Notes: generated by a model from the letters alone, not told the origin. A DNA stretch of 64,000 nucleotides from JAFDVL01 sp043783625 (GCA_043783625.1 JAYVZE010000161.1:1-64000), one strand, 5' to 3'. Positions 10,201-20,400 are shown, counted from the first letter of the stretch. Numbers and translations: made by a program.

Positions 10201-10402
10201 TGACCGTATCGAAGAGCAGGAATTGTTGGCGATGCTGCAAAAAGAATACGAAAATTTTCAAGGCAAAACCGCGATGGCGGTGTATGTTTCAGCCGCTGAT
10301 TTAGACAACATTCCACCCGACATTGACCTGCACAAAGTTGCGGCGTGGACAATGGTGGCGCGGGTCTTATTGAATTTGGACGAGACGATTACTAGGAAAT
10401 AG
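7292..10402 (+). CDS. PSD1-type cytochrome c protein with DUF1549 and DUF1553 domains
   Basis: 1036 residues, start set by GAGGT 6 nt before the ATG. Order: N-terminal membrane/signal segment (5-20); planctomycete-type cytochrome c with CERCH at 44-48; DUF1549 (about 150-370), carrying a second CAQCH at 335-339 followed by THKFDP; a discoidin-like insert (about 430-580); and DUF1553 (about 690-1010). The family is usually found beside DUF1501 proteins, as here, and is linked with periplasmic polymer or sulfated-sugar oxidation, but its reaction is not known. Two short in-frame inserts absent from the neighbouring paralogue come from repeat DNA: TQNSSL near 127 (7661-7680) and about 27 residues near 760-787 (9556-9660). 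Confidence 0.9.
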   Translation: MTKRIIILAIIVIFISAVFWQTKSDAVQTVDFVRDIQPIFKANCERCHGAKISQADLRLDEKSFAVRVITPGNSKASRLMQRILGEGGEARMPMGSDSLKPEQIDLIRRWIDAGAIWDAKTASATQNSSLNQHWSFVAPVRSAIPEVKNKAWIKNPIDNFVLAKLEQNGLVPSPEAAKTQLIRRLSLDLTGLPPTIEEVEKFVSDASPNAYEKLVDRLLASPHYGEQWGRHWLDVARYADTNGFEKDQARTIWPYRDWVIKAMNQNMPFDQFTIEQLAGDLLPHPTLDQKIATGFLRNSMRNEEGSVYPEQFRVEALTDRVDTMGKAFLGLTVNCAQCHTHKFDPIKHDEYYKFYAFFNSDEEPYLEAPSQEVIAKRAAIKDKIEKIQNEMSAKDAGLTQRLQDWEAQASKYEDKWEVLKIDSFYSSRAKIEEYCDDGSVRVESYRYGDASFAVKAKTNLKNITGFRLEFLTDPTLRRNGPGVSSDGTLSLSEFAVEASNGDKTEKIIFSQAQSDFERPDSLVKNVLDGDTKTGWNSDAGPGKRNQNRKIVFTAKTPVGFDGGTNLAFTLAHNQGSVQITGRFRLSVTTAEKPPFDPLPAKVRNILSITAQQRTIEQQREVLAYFISIDEKCADASKAINEALKEYPDSTTTLTLAQRSTPRETKIFKRGDWKNKGEPVTPDTPSFLNPFPKDAQRSRLGLAQWVISKENPLTARVIVNRIWQQYFGNGFVASPEDFGTRCETPSHPELLDWLAIALRDGISDLGLRNADLKKTNATNNPQSAIGNSQWDMKALHRLIVTSATYRQSSKVTPQLLEKDPYNKWLTRAPRLRVEAETIRDLSLAASGLLSNKIGGPPVFPPIPDGVLDLGFGGAMKWETSKGEDRYRRAMYTFWKRSVPYPSLSTFDAPNADLSCPRRIRSNTPLQALTTLNDKLFMEAAQGLALRVWKEGGGDDKSKLRFAFQLCTARQPDRIEEQELLAMLQKEYENFQGKTAMAVYVSAADLDNIPPDIDLHKVAAWTMVARVLLNLDETITRK
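7661..7680 (+). repeat. In-frame ACTCAAAACTCATCACT element
   Basis: This segment encodes TQNSS in the PSD1 protein at a place where the paralogue at 12028 has unrelated sequence. The same word recurs in frame in the DUF1501 gene (10590-10622), and its reverse complement lies in the gap at 10403-10437. Read as a member of a dispersed short repeat. Confidence 0.6.
9556..9660. repeat. Imperfect palindrome inserted in frame in the DUF1553 domain
   Basis: Left part carries TTGGGATTGCGGAATGCGG units, right part the complementary CCGCAATCCGCAATCGGC units, so the segment is an imperfect inverted repeat. It adds about 27 residues (low-complexity N, S, Q, L, R) between the conserved DWLA and WDMKALHRLI blocks without breaking the frame. 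A perfect 9-bp hairpin, CCATCGCGC/GCGCGATGG, abuts it. Confidence 0.7.
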
Positions 10403-10437
10403 TGTTGAGTAACGAGTGATGAGTGATGAGTAAAAAG
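10403..10437. repeat. GAGTGATGAGTGATGAG repeat between PSD1 and DUF1501 genes
   Basis: Tandem GTGATGA units, the reverse complement of the in-frame ACTCATCACT copies at 7661 and 10590. It begins with GTTGAGTAACGAG, which also occurs across the stop codon of the quinoprotein gene near 7085. It lies just ahead of the DUF1501 ribosome binding site. Confidence 0.6.
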
Positions 10438-10450
10438 AATAGGAGTTCCG

Positions 10451-11914
10451 ATGAATTACGAAAGTGAAATTACAAGAGAAGTAAAAAAAATGGTCACGCG
10501 CCGCCACTTTTTTAAAGACTGTAGTGTAGGCCTTGGTTCCATCGCTCTGGCTTCCTTACTAAAACAAAATAGCTCTGCCCAATCGCCACAAAACTCAAAA
10601 CTCATCACTCAAAACTCATCACTTTCTTCTAAACCTCCTCATTTTCCCGGCAAAGCCAAGCGCGTGATTTATGTTTTTCAGGCGGGCGGGCCGTCGCATC
10701 TTGATCTGTTTGATTACAAACCTGCGCTCGTAAAATACAACGGTCAGAAACCGCCGGAAGAAATGCTTAAAGGCATTCAGAATGTTTTCATCAACAGAGA
10801 CGCTGCGCTTTACGCTTCGGAATTTAAGTTCGCCAAGCACGGACAATCCGGCGCAGAAATTTCTGAAGCATTGCCGTATCTCGCCAAAGTTGTTGACGAT
10901 ATTTGCATCGTGAAAACGATTGCCACCGATGCGATTAATCACGCCCCGGCACAAATTTTCATGAATACGGGTTCCGTGCAATTCGGTCGTCCCAGTTTTG
11001 GTTCGTGGGTGACGTATGGTTTGGGCAGCGAATCGCAAAACCTTCCGGCGTTTGTCGTCCTGACTTCTGCCAACGGAACCAGTGGCGGCTCTTCAAATTG
11101 GGGCAGCGGATTCCTGCCAACATTTTATCAGGGCGTCGCGTTTCGCAAATCCGGCGATCCGATTTTGTCGCTTTCCAATCCGCGCGGCATCAATCGTGAG
11201 ATGCAACGGCGGACGCTGGATGTGCTGAAAAAGCTCAATGAACACGAACTAGAAATTGACGGCGATCCTGAAATTGCTACGCGGATTAATTCATTTGAGA
11301 TGGCGTACAGAATGCAGGAAAGCGGCCCTGAGTTGATGGATTTGAGCAAAGAATCCAAAGAGACGTTGGATTTATACGGCGCGACGCCAGGCAAAAATTC
11401 ATTTGCGAATAATTGCATTTTGGCGCGCCGTCTGGTCGAACGTGGCGTGCGATTTGTGCAGCTTTATCACGAAGCCTGGGATCATCACAGTGACGTCGTC
11501 AAAGGCGTGAAATCACAAGCGAAAGCGACAGATCAGGCTTCGGCGGCATTGATTCAAGACCTCAAACAACGCGGGCTGCTGGAAGATACGATTGTGATTT
11601 GGGGCGGCGAATTCGGGCGCACTCCAATGGTGCAGGATGAGCCGGAAAATAACGCCTACAAAGGACGCGATCATCACAACAAAGCCTATGCGATGTGGTT
11701 TGCCGGCGGAGGCATCAAGCCGGGCGTCACCATCGGGAAAACGGATGAGCTTGGATTTGATGCGGTGGAAGATCGTGTACACGTCCATGACCTGCACGCC
11801 ACGTTATTGCACCAATTAGGATTTGATCACGAAAAACTGACCTTTCGTTTTCAGGGTAGGGATTTTCGCCTGACGGATGTGGCGGGCGTAGTGGCGAAGA
11901 AGATGCTGGCGTAA
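10451..11914 (+). CDS. DUF1501 (sulfatase-like fold) Tat-exported protein
   Basis: 487 residues. AGGAG at 10441-10445, 5 nt before the ATG, supports this start; the Tat signal RRHFFKDCSVGLGSIALASL begins at about residue 17, so ATG 10490 is an alternative. The mature part has the DUF1501 signature GGPSHLDLFDYKP, ..HAPAQIFMNTG.., and near the end WGGEFGRTPM and GRDHH. DUF1501 is related to the alkaline phosphatase/sulfatase superfamily, and its genes are nearly always paired with PSD1/DUF1549-DUF1553 genes. The pair is presumably a periplasmic complex, substrate unknown. A 12-residue serine/asparagine stretch after the signal (NSKLITQNSSLSS) is encoded by the ACTCATCACT repeat. Confidence 0.9.
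   Translation: MNYESEITREVKKMVTRRHFFKDCSVGLGSIALASLLKQNSSAQSPQNSKLITQNSSLSSKPPHFPGKAKRVIYVFQAGGPSHLDLFDYKPALVKYNGQKPPEEMLKGIQNVFINRDAALYASEFKFAKHGQSGAEISEALPYLAKVVDDICIVKTIATDAINHAPAQIFMNTGSVQFGRPSFGSWVTYGLGSESQNLPAFVVLTSANGTSGGSSNWGSGFLPTFYQGVAFRKSGDPILSLSNPRGINREMQRRTLDVLKKLNEHELEIDGDPEIATRINSFEMAYRMQESGPELMDLSKESKETLDLYGATPGKNSFANNCILARRLVERGVRFVQLYHEAWDHHSDVVKGVKSQAKATDQASAALIQDLKQRGLLEDTIVIWGGEFGRTPMVQDEPENNAYKGRDHHNKAYAMWFAGGGIKPGVTIGKTDELGFDAVEDRVHVHDLHATLLHQLGFDHEKLTFRFQGRDFRLTDVAGVVAKKMLA
10590..10622 (+). repeat. In-frame double ACTCATCACT repeat in the DUF1501 signal region
   Basis: Two copies of AACTCATCACT, separated by CAAA, encode the spacer between the Tat signal peptide and the mature domain. 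It is complementary to the repeat at 10403-10437, so the transcript could pair across the ribosome binding site. Confidence 0.6.
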
Positions 11915-12027
11915 TGATTATGAGTGCGGAGAATTCTCCTGGCACTAAAGACTTGCTACAATAATAATTCTTTTGAAAGTGAAAATATTTCTACGACAAA
12001 TTCTCCGGCGGCAATTTTGAGGACGAC

Positions 12028-15000
12028 ATGACAAAACGAATCTTAGCACTGGCAATTATTTTTATCGTGACTGGTACGGTTTTATGGCAAACGAAAACAG
12101 ATGCCGTTCAGACAGTTGATTTCGTGCGCGATATTCAACCGATCTTCAAAGCGAATTGCGACAAATGCCACGGAGCAGTGAGGGCTTCCAGCTATTTCCG
12201 GCTGGATACGAAGCAGGTAGCGATGCGAGCGATTACGGCTGGTAACAGCAAAGATTCGCGCCTGCTGCATCGTATTCTCGGCGAAGGTGGCGAAGCCAGA
12301 ATGCCGATGGGCGGCGATTCGCTCAAGCCTGAACAAATTACTTTAATCAAGCGCTGGATTGATGAAGGCGCGGTCTGGCCGGATGCCGCTTCGGTGAAAA
12401 TTGAAGAGCATTGGGCATTTGTGAAACCAGTGCGTCCTGCAATTCCAGCTACGAAATTTAAGACGAGAAATCCGATTGATAATTTTGTTTTTGCGGTGCT
12501 TGAAAAACAGGGACTTGCGCCTGCGCCCGAAGCAGATAAGGCGACGCTGATTCGTCGTCTCAGTTTGGATTTAATCGGGCTGCCGCCGACTCCGAAAGAG
12601 ATTGATAATTTCCTTGCGGACACTTCTGCGAACGCTTATGAAAAAGTTGTAGATCGTTTGCTCGCGTCTGAACATTACGGCGAACGCTGGGGCGTTGGTG
12701 GTTGGATGTGGCGCGGTATGCTGACACGAATGGTTATGAAAAAGATCGTGCGCGTTCGATTTGGCCGTACCGTGATTACGTCATCAAAGCCTTCAATCAA
12801 AATATGCCGTTCGATCAATTTACGATAGAACAGCTCGCCGGAGATTTGCTGCCGAACGCGACTCTCGATCAAAAAGTAGCGACCGGGTTTTTGCGCAATT
12901 CGATGCAAAACGAAGAAGGCGGCGTAGACCCCGAGCAATTCAGAACGGAAGGCTTGATTGACCGCGTAGACGCAACTGGTAAGGCTTTTCTCGGTTTGAC
13001 TGTGGCGTGTGCGCAATGCCATACGCATAAATTCGATCCGATTCCGCACCGCGAGTATTATCAATTTTTCGCCTTTCTCAACAGCGATGACGAACCTGAT
13101 CTTGAAGTTCCTGATGACAAAGTAAACAAGAAACGCGCTGAGATTTCGGGCAAAATCCACGACGTTGAAATGTCGTTGCGGACGCGCACCGGAAGGACTC
13201 CTGAAGACCTCGTTGCGAGCTGGGAAACCAAAGCAAAACAGAATCAAATCAAATGGACTCCGATTGATGACGCCAATATTTTCGCAGCGTTTGGCGTGAA
13301 GTTCGACAAGATGGAAGACGGTTCGTTTATTGCGAAAGGCGACAACGCGACGGCGAATAATTACATTGTCAAAGCGAAAACGAAGGTCAAGGGCATCACC
13401 GGATTTCGGATTGATTTGATTGCGGACACGAATTTGCCACGTGGCGGGCCGGGACGCGCCGCCGATGGCAGTTTATATTTTTCAGAATTTATTGCTGAAG
13501 CTGCTCCGGTAAGTAAACCGGAAGCACTCGAAAAAGTTGGTTTGACGAATGCTTCGGCGGACATGTCGCGGCTGGATTTTCCCGTCAGCAATATTATTGA
13601 CGGCAACCTGAAAACGCATTGGAGCAATGATTTCGGGGCGATTAAGCGCAATCAATCGCGCAACATTGTGATTGCGACAAAAAATCCGGTTGGCTTTGAC
13701 GAAGGGACAGCGTTTGTATTTCAGCTCGCTGAAAAATTTGATGAGTCCATTTCGTGGGGCAAGCCGAACATCGGACGCTTTAAGATTTCAGTGACAACTG
13801 ATCCGAATCCAACCGCTGATGTCGTCCCCGCGCACGTCAGAACAATCCTTGAAATTCCAGCGGTGCAGCGTTCGCAGCAGCAGCAAAATGAATTGTTCAG
13901 TTACTACCGCACGACAGTCACTGAATGGGCGGAAGACAATAAAAAAATTGATGATTTGATGAAGGACTGGCCGTATGGCCCGATCACGCTGGCGTTAGCG
14001 AAACGGTCGCAGGCGCGGACGACGCATCTTTTCAAACGTGGAGATTATAAAAACCCCGGTGAAGAAGTAACGCCGGGGACACCTGCCTTTTTGCATCCGT
14101 TCCCGAAGGATGCGCCGCGCAATCGGTTAGGATTGGCGCAGTGGATCGTAGACAAAAATAATCCGCTGACTTCCCGTGTCATCGTCAATCGAATGTGGCA
14201 ACAATATTTCGGGCAAGGATTAGTTTTGACGCCTGAAGATTTCGGGAATCGTTGTGAGAAACCAAGCCATCCAGAATTGTTAGACTGGTTGGCGACAGAA
14301 TTTATGAATGCGGAATTTGGAGTGCGGAATGCGGAATCGAAAAACTGGAATGTAAAATCTATGCTCCGATTGATTGCGACTTCTGCAACGTATCGCCAAT
14401 CTTCTAAAATCACGCCTGAATTGCAGGAAAAAGACGCATACAATAAATGGCTCGCGCACTCGCCCCGTATGCGCGTGGAATCTGAAATTGTCCGTGATGT
14501 AGCACTTTCGGCGGGCGGTTTGCTCAGCCATAAAATCGGCGGGCCTTCGGTCTATCCTCCGATTCCTGATGGCGTTTTAAGTTTGGGTTACGGCGCACAA
14601 CTTCCGTGGCCGACCGACAAATTGGATGATCGCTATCGGCGCGGGATGTATACATTTTGGAAGCGCAACGTTCCGTATCCAAGCCTCTCAGTTTTCGATT
14701 CGCCGAACGGAGATTTTTCCTGCACGCGCCGCGTGAAATCGAATACACCGTTGCAGGCATTGACGACGCTGAATGATGTCATGTTTATGGAAGCCGCGCA
14801 GGGCTTAGCGTTGCGCACCTGGAAGGAAGGCGGCGCGGCAGATCAAGAAAAATTGGCGTACGCGTTTCGACTCTGCACCGGACGAAACCCTGACGCTTTT
14901 GAGGCAACGGAATTCTTGAAATTGCTCAACTCGCAACGTGCAGAATTCAAAGGCAAAACCGCGTCAGCGGTCTACGTCACTGCGATGGATGTGAGCAACA

Positions 15001-15092
15001 TTCCCGAAGGCATGGATTTGCACGAACTCGCTCCGTGGACAATGGTGGCGCGGGTTTTGTTGAATATGGACGAGACGATTACGAAGGAATAA
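12028..15092 (+). pseudogene. PSD1-type cytochrome c protein (DUF1549/DUF1553), frameshifted
   Basis: Paralogue of the gene at 7292, split into two overlapping frames (12028-12828 and 12702-15092). The first carries the membrane segment, CDKCH at 44-48 and the start of DUF1549 up to ERWG; the second resumes at LDVARYADTNGYEK, exactly where the paralogue continues. Comparison shows one base missing between 12690 and 12701, probably a C in TGGGGC(C)GTTGG. Everything else is intact, including CAQCHTHKFDP and the whole DUF1553 domain, so a recent mutation or a sequencing/assembly error is more likely than old decay. No DUF1501 partner follows. An acetyltransferase overlaps its stop by one base. 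Confidence 0.85.
14304..14342 (+). repeat. In-frame GGAATGCGGAA repeat in the second DUF1553 domain
   Basis: ATGCGGAATTTGGAGTGCGG and the following GGAATGCGGAA encode NAEFGVRNAES, at the same loop (after DWLA) that holds the larger insert in the paralogue. The two inserts share the word GCGGAATGCGG but differ in length and encoded sequence. Confidence 0.6.
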
Positions 15093-15544
15093 TGAAGCTG
15101 ATTCGTACCAATTCCGACAATCCAGATTTTCAAGCACTCGTCGTTTTACTTGACCGCGACCTCAAAATTCGTGATGGAGATGAGCATGAGTTTTATGCGC
15201 AATACAATAAAATTGACAGCATTCAAAACGTCGTCGTTGCCTTCGTGGAAAAAGAAGCGGTTGGTTGCGGCGCATTCAAGCCATTCTCAGAAAATACTGC
15301 TGAAATCAAACGAATGTTCGTCAAACTGGAATTTCGTGGACAGCGAATTGCACAAAGTATTTTGTCTGAATTAGAGGTGTGGGCGATGGAATTACAGTTC
15401 ACGAATTTTGTGTTGGAAACGGGGCTGAAACAGCCTGAAGCGATTCGACTTTATGAGAGAAGTGGCTACGAAAAAACTCAGAATTACGGACAATATATTG
15501 GTGTGGAAAACAGCCTTTGTCTGAAGAAAACAACGGGTAAATAA
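15092..15544 (+). CDS. GNAT-family N-acetyltransferase
   Basis: 150 residues, starting at the ATG that overlaps the upstream stop by one base (TAATG), with AAGGA 5 nt ahead; the frame is open further upstream but that part lies inside the PSD1 gene. The GNAT fold is shown by AVGCGAFKPF, the EIKRMFV strand, the acetyl-CoA loop RGQRIAQSIL and the ARLYERSGY-like C-terminus (AIRLYERSGYEKT). The substrate cannot be told. Cytoplasmic. The overlap suggests translational coupling to the PSD1 gene, an unexpected partner for a cytoplasmic enzyme. Confidence 0.85.
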   Translation: MKLIRTNSDNPDFQALVVLLDRDLKIRDGDEHEFYAQYNKIDSIQNVVVAFVEKEAVGCGAFKPFSENTAEIKRMFVKLEFRGQRIAQSILSELEVWAMELQFTNFVLETGLKQPEAIRLYERSGYEKTQNYGQYIGVENSLCLKKTTGK

Positions 15545-15566
15545 ATGCCAGCCAGACCACCCCCGA

Positions 15567-15587
15567 CCCCTCCTAAGACAGGAGGGG
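15567..15587. terminator. Hairpin with 8-bp perfect stem
   Basis: CCCCTCCT-AAGAC-AGGAGGGG followed by AGCTTGTTTTT, 22 nt after the acetyltransferase stop. Shape and the T-run fit an intrinsic terminator, though the T-run starts 5 nt after the stem. Confidence 0.55.
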
Positions 15588-15803
15588 AGCTTGTTTTTAC
15601 AGCTCCTGATTGCAATTATCTCAGCCTGACAGAGACTTTAAAATGGCGAATACGCTGACGAAAATGCGGAAAATAATGCTTTGGATATTTTCTCAACAAT
15701 GAGAGAATGAAACCCGGATAGAAAACTGCTATCTACTCACAATCCCCCTCTCCGTGAAGCCTTGATTGGTTCTCCACAACCCGACATTTGATTTATCTGC
15801 AAT

Positions 15804-17390
15804 ATGAAAAAAATACTTCTTACTCTCCTCCTTATATGTTTTCCGGCGTTATTTGTCATGGGGCAGCCCGGTGCTCAGGAAAAAGGCACAGGGCTAATTT
15901 ATGACAAAGCCGAACTGGAAAGAATGCCGCGCAAGATGGAGCTTTCCTTCACGAGTTACCGGGGCATGCCGCCAGCATATTCGTTAGAAAAATATGCTCC
16001 CTACGCTGGCGATCAGGGGCAATTTGGAACGTGTATGGCGTGGGCGACAGCCTATTCTGCGGCGACGATTATTTTTGCGCAGACGCACGGAATCACCGAC
16101 CGCGAGAAAATCACGAAAGCGGCTTTTTCGCCAACGTATCTTTTTCAGAAAATCATCACCACTAATGATAACTGCCAAACGGGTGCGCCTCCAGGCAAAG
16201 CCATTGAGGGGATGTTGAATCTGGGTGTCCCGTTCATCCGCACTGTGCCGTATACCTGCGGCAAAAATTGGACTGCCGAGGCGGAACTCGAAGCCAGGCA
16301 ATATCGCGCACTGGATTGGCATCTGGTTTTTGGTTCTGATAAAGACCCGAAAGAGGAAGGCTTCAAAATTGACACCACGAAAAAGGCGTTGTTGGAAAAT
16401 ACGCCGGTGATTGTCGGGTTCGACCTCCCGAAAAGTTTTCACGGAATCAAAGGCGATGTGTGGAATCCAGACCCTTCTGAAGCGACTGGCGGATGGCAGC
16501 ACGGCAAGCATGCGATGACTGTCATTGGCTTTGATGACCGCAAAGAGGGCGGAGCGTTTCTGCTCATGAATTCCTGGGGACGTACGTGGGGAAGCAATGG
16601 ATTAGTGTGGGTGCGGTACAAGGATTACAATTATTTTTGCATGTTGGGAATCCAGTTGTTTGGCAATCCCAACGCGCCGATTCCTGAATTCATCAGAGAT
16701 GCGCCGCCTCCTCCGAAGCCGACTCCAACGCCAGCCCCGGCTCCGAAACCACTGCCCGTTCCAACGCCAGCTCCGAAGCCGACGCCTGCACCAGTGCTGG
16801 CTTATAACTTAAAAGGCAGCATTGAATTTCGTGTCAATACAGGAGCCGTCATGTCCGCCAGCCGCGTTTCAACGCGCAATCTGGTGGTCGAAGATGAATT
16901 TGTGAGGAAGGATAAAAAAAGCGCAGGTGAAGATATGGTCGCGTACCGCATGGACAAATCTTATCTGTCAGGTACGAAATTCCGGTTTCATCTGAATATC
17001 AACGAACAGGCGTATATCTATGCTTTTGCGACTGATTTGACGGGAAAAGTAAATCGTATCCTGCCGTTCGACGATCAGATTTCGACGCACGTCGGAGCCA
17101 ATTCCATCGTGGCGTTTCCTTCTGATACGAAAATTATCAAGATGGACGACAACAAGGGAACTGATTATTTGTTGATTTTGTATTCCACAGAAAAATTGGA
17201 TTCCAAAACAATTGCTGAGGTGATGTCCGCAGAATCGGGCGGACTCTCACGCAAAATTCGAGCGGCTCTCGGCTCGAAGCTGATTAGCAAAGGCGATGTG
17301 CAATACGACAATAACGCCATCGGGTTTAGCTTCACCAGCAAAACGCGCGGCGGTATTGTGCCGTTGATGGTCGAAATTTCTCACGAATAA
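15804..17390 (+). CDS. Secreted papain-like (C1) cysteine protease with DUF4384-like domain
   Basis: 528 residues. Signal peptide (1-20), then a C1-type peptidase domain (about 50-290). Catalytic residues are visible: oxyanion Gln in DQGQFGTC, nucleophile Cys77, His236 in KHAMTVIGFDD and Asn256 in MNSWGRTWG. A proline-rich linker of PTPAPKP units (about 293-330) leads to a C-terminal beta domain (about 380-520) resembling DUF4384, often attached to bacterial caspase and C1 proteases. It carries TRNLVVEDE at 357, a word also seen in both caspases downstream. It is 36 nt from the first caspase and co-directional, so the three likely form an operon. Probably periplasmic or extracellular; it could process or be processed by the caspases. 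Confidence 0.87.
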   Translation: MKKILLTLLLICFPALFVMGQPGAQEKGTGLIYDKAELERMPRKMELSFTSYRGMPPAYSLEKYAPYAGDQGQFGTCMAWATAYSAATIIFAQTHGITDREKITKAAFSPTYLFQKIITTNDNCQTGAPPGKAIEGMLNLGVPFIRTVPYTCGKNWTAEAELEARQYRALDWHLVFGSDKDPKEEGFKIDTTKKALLENTPVIVGFDLPKSFHGIKGDVWNPDPSEATGGWQHGKHAMTVIGFDDRKEGGAFLLMNSWGRTWGSNGLVWVRYKDYNYFCMLGIQLFGNPNAPIPEFIRDAPPPPKPTPTPAPAPKPLPVPTPAPKPTPAPVLAYNLKGSIEFRVNTGAVMSASRVSTRNLVVEDEFVRKDKKSAGEDMVAYRMDKSYLSGTKFRFHLNINEQAYIYAFATDLTGKVNRILPFDDQISTHVGANSIVAFPSDTKIIKMDDNKGTDYLLILYSTEKLDSKTIAEVMSAESGGLSRKIRAALGSKLISKGDVQYDNNAIGFSFTSKTRGGIVPLMVEISHE

Positions 17391-17426
17391 TTTCGCATTT
17401 ACTTCATCCATCAACCAGAGAGAATC

Positions 17427-20400
17427 ATGCAAAAATATTTCTTTATTTTTATTCTGACGATCAGTTGTTTGTGTCAGGCACAGACGCCGCAATTGATTGT
17501 TCCAACCGGACATACCAGAGGGCTGACCTCTTTTGAGGTCTCGCCCGACGGGAAATTTCTTTATACGCACGGCGAAGATGGCAAATCTATTATTTGGGAT
17601 ATGCGGACAGGTGCGCAATTGCGAAATCTCAAAGACGCCAAATCTGTCAGTGCTGTATCGTTTTCCTCCGACGGAAAAAGATATGCGGTCTGTTATAGCG
17701 GACTCAAGGAATCGAACGTCAAGGTTTTTGAAACGGCAACGGAGCGATTGTTGTATGCCACAACGCAAGCCGGTGATCCGCAGAATTCTTATTTTAGCAA
17801 AGATGATAAGTATCTTGTGACCGCAGGTGGCGATTATCGAATGACGGTTTTCGAGGCATCCACGGGAAAAATAATTAAGCGATTCGGCACTCCACCGCAA
17901 CCCGGCGTGCGGCGATTAATGGCGGACGATGACGCAAAATTTATTGCCGTCTCACCGGATGACCGTTATTACGCAATTGGCACAGGTAGAAAATCAATTG
18001 ATGTTTTTGATGTCACCAGCGCAAGTTTAGCTTCATCTGAAGCAGGAAAAGCAACTTATTCAATTGGAGCTTTTGAGCAAGCTGTCACTGTAGCGAAATG
18101 GTCGCCAGATGGGAAATTGTTATTATTCGCCACCTCGGATGGCATACTTTTCTGTTGGTCAGCGGCAGAAATGAAAGGACTCTGGCAAGCGAAAGATTTG
18201 CCCAAAAACGTCAATTCTATTGTGTGGTCAGCGGATAGCACCAGATTCACGATGGTGCAGAATGAGACGTTGCACGAAATGAACGCACGCACGGGGCAGT
18301 TACTGAGCAATACGGCAAGTAAGTTGAGCGGCAATGATACGGAGTGGTTTGCGACGTGGAATGCAGGGGAATATTTGAAACTTATCGGCAGGAATTCGCT
18401 GGCTCTGGTGGATTGGAAAACGAAAACAGAAATTTCCTCCTTTCGTCAAAGAGTTGATAACGGCTGGAAATTTTCCATGGCGAAAGATGTCTCCACGCTG
18501 GTTAGTTTCGAGAGCGGCGTTCCGCAATTATGGGACTTAGCAACTGGTCGCATGCGAAGAGTTAACGTCGCACCAGATTCGAAATTCCTGATCCTTGATC
18601 CTAAAGGGCAACGCCTGGTCAATCCAAACGGTATTTTGGATTTGAAAACTAACAGTAATAACCCCTTGTTCTCACTCAAGGGTGCAGGCACAGTATGGTC
18701 ACAGGATTGGTCGCCTGATGGTCATTATTTTGCACTTGGAACCTATTACAAATACCCCAACGAACAATATGGAACGGAAACCATTTTCCTTTACGATGCA
18801 GTGACAGGAAAAGAGTTAATCAATCGTAAGCTCAAAGATAGTGATACGGCTCACGCAATGGTGTTCTCACCCGATAGTCGCTGGCTGGTGATTGGCATGG
18901 CTAAGGGAAAAGTAGAAATCTACGACACTACTTCAGGAAATAATATCAAAACCTTGAAATTCCCCTATGACAAAAATAAGTATTCAGACGGTGTGCAGGC
19001 ACTGGTTTTTAGCTCCGATGGGAAAATGCTGTATGCGTCGGTTAACGAAGAAATAAAAGCAATCAGTGTCACTGCCTGGAAGGTGAATGAAGCCATTTAT
19101 GAGACTGCTGCGCAGGAAGATTGGAGCCTCTCGCTAAGCCCTGATAACAAGCTTTTATTAGGATCGGGGACAAAAAGATTGATTCATCTATACGATGCTC
19201 AAACGGCAAAATTACTACGAACATTCACAGGACACACCTTGAATATTATGGGCGTTAGATGGTTGAAGGATGGCAAGCATTTCGTCAGCGTCAGCGACGA
19301 CCAATCCCTGCGCATCTGGGATAAGGATGCTGACCGTGAACAACTTCAGTTGTTTGGTTTTGCGGGAGGCGATGATTGGGTCGCCGTCACTCCTGACGGT
19401 CGCTTTGACGGGACTCCCGGCGGCATTCGGAATCTCTATTTTGTCAAAGGATTAGAAGTAATTCCTTTAGAAGGCTTGTACGATAAATATTATACGCCTG
19501 GATTATTAAAGCGGATCATTGCCGGAGAAACGCTCGCGCCCATTTCCGAAAAAGATGACATTAAGAATTTGAAGGCTCCGCCTCTGGCGAAGATTTTGCC
19601 GCCCGTAGACCTCGAAATTCGGAATCTGGAAGTGGCTGACGACACTGCTTCGTTGCGCCGTTATCAATCCAAAACCGGACGGATCAAACTCACTGTTGAA
19701 GCTTCTTCCGCCACCGATGGTGTAAGCGAAATCAGGCTTTTTCACAATGGCAAAGCGGTCGGCACTGGCACGCGCAATCTGAGTGTCGAAGATGACAAAA
19801 TTGAAAAGCAAAAATCACAAACTTTTGAAATTCAATTGAGCGATGGTGATAACATTTTTCGTGCAATTGCTTTGAATACGCAGCGGACAGAAAGCCGCGC
19901 TGATGAAATTATTGTCGCCAATAGAATGCCTAAAGCGGCGGTAGCAGAAAGCACTGGTTCCACTTTGCATCTGGTGATTATCGGCATCAATCTATACAAA
20001 AATCCCAAGTACAATTTGAATTACGCCATGGCTGATGCGATGGCCTTCAAAGAAGCAATTGAACGCAATAGCACAGGGCTCTACGCCAAAGTGAATGCGG
20101 TTTATATCGGCGATGCGCAGGCGACGAAAGCGGGCATCACGGCTGAACTGGAAAAAGTCAAAGCCGTGGCACAAGCCAGAGATGTCTTCATTTTCTATTA
20201 CGCCGGACACGGTGTGATGAGTGAAAATAAACAATTTTATATTGTCCCGCACGATGTCACGCAATTGTACGGCGCGGATGAAGCGTTAGCGCAAAAAGGC
20301 TTGTCGTCATTGTTGATGCAGCAATATTCCAAAGAAATCAAAGCGCAAAAACAATTGTTCATTCTGGATGCGTGTCAATCGGCGGGCGCCTTGGATCAGG

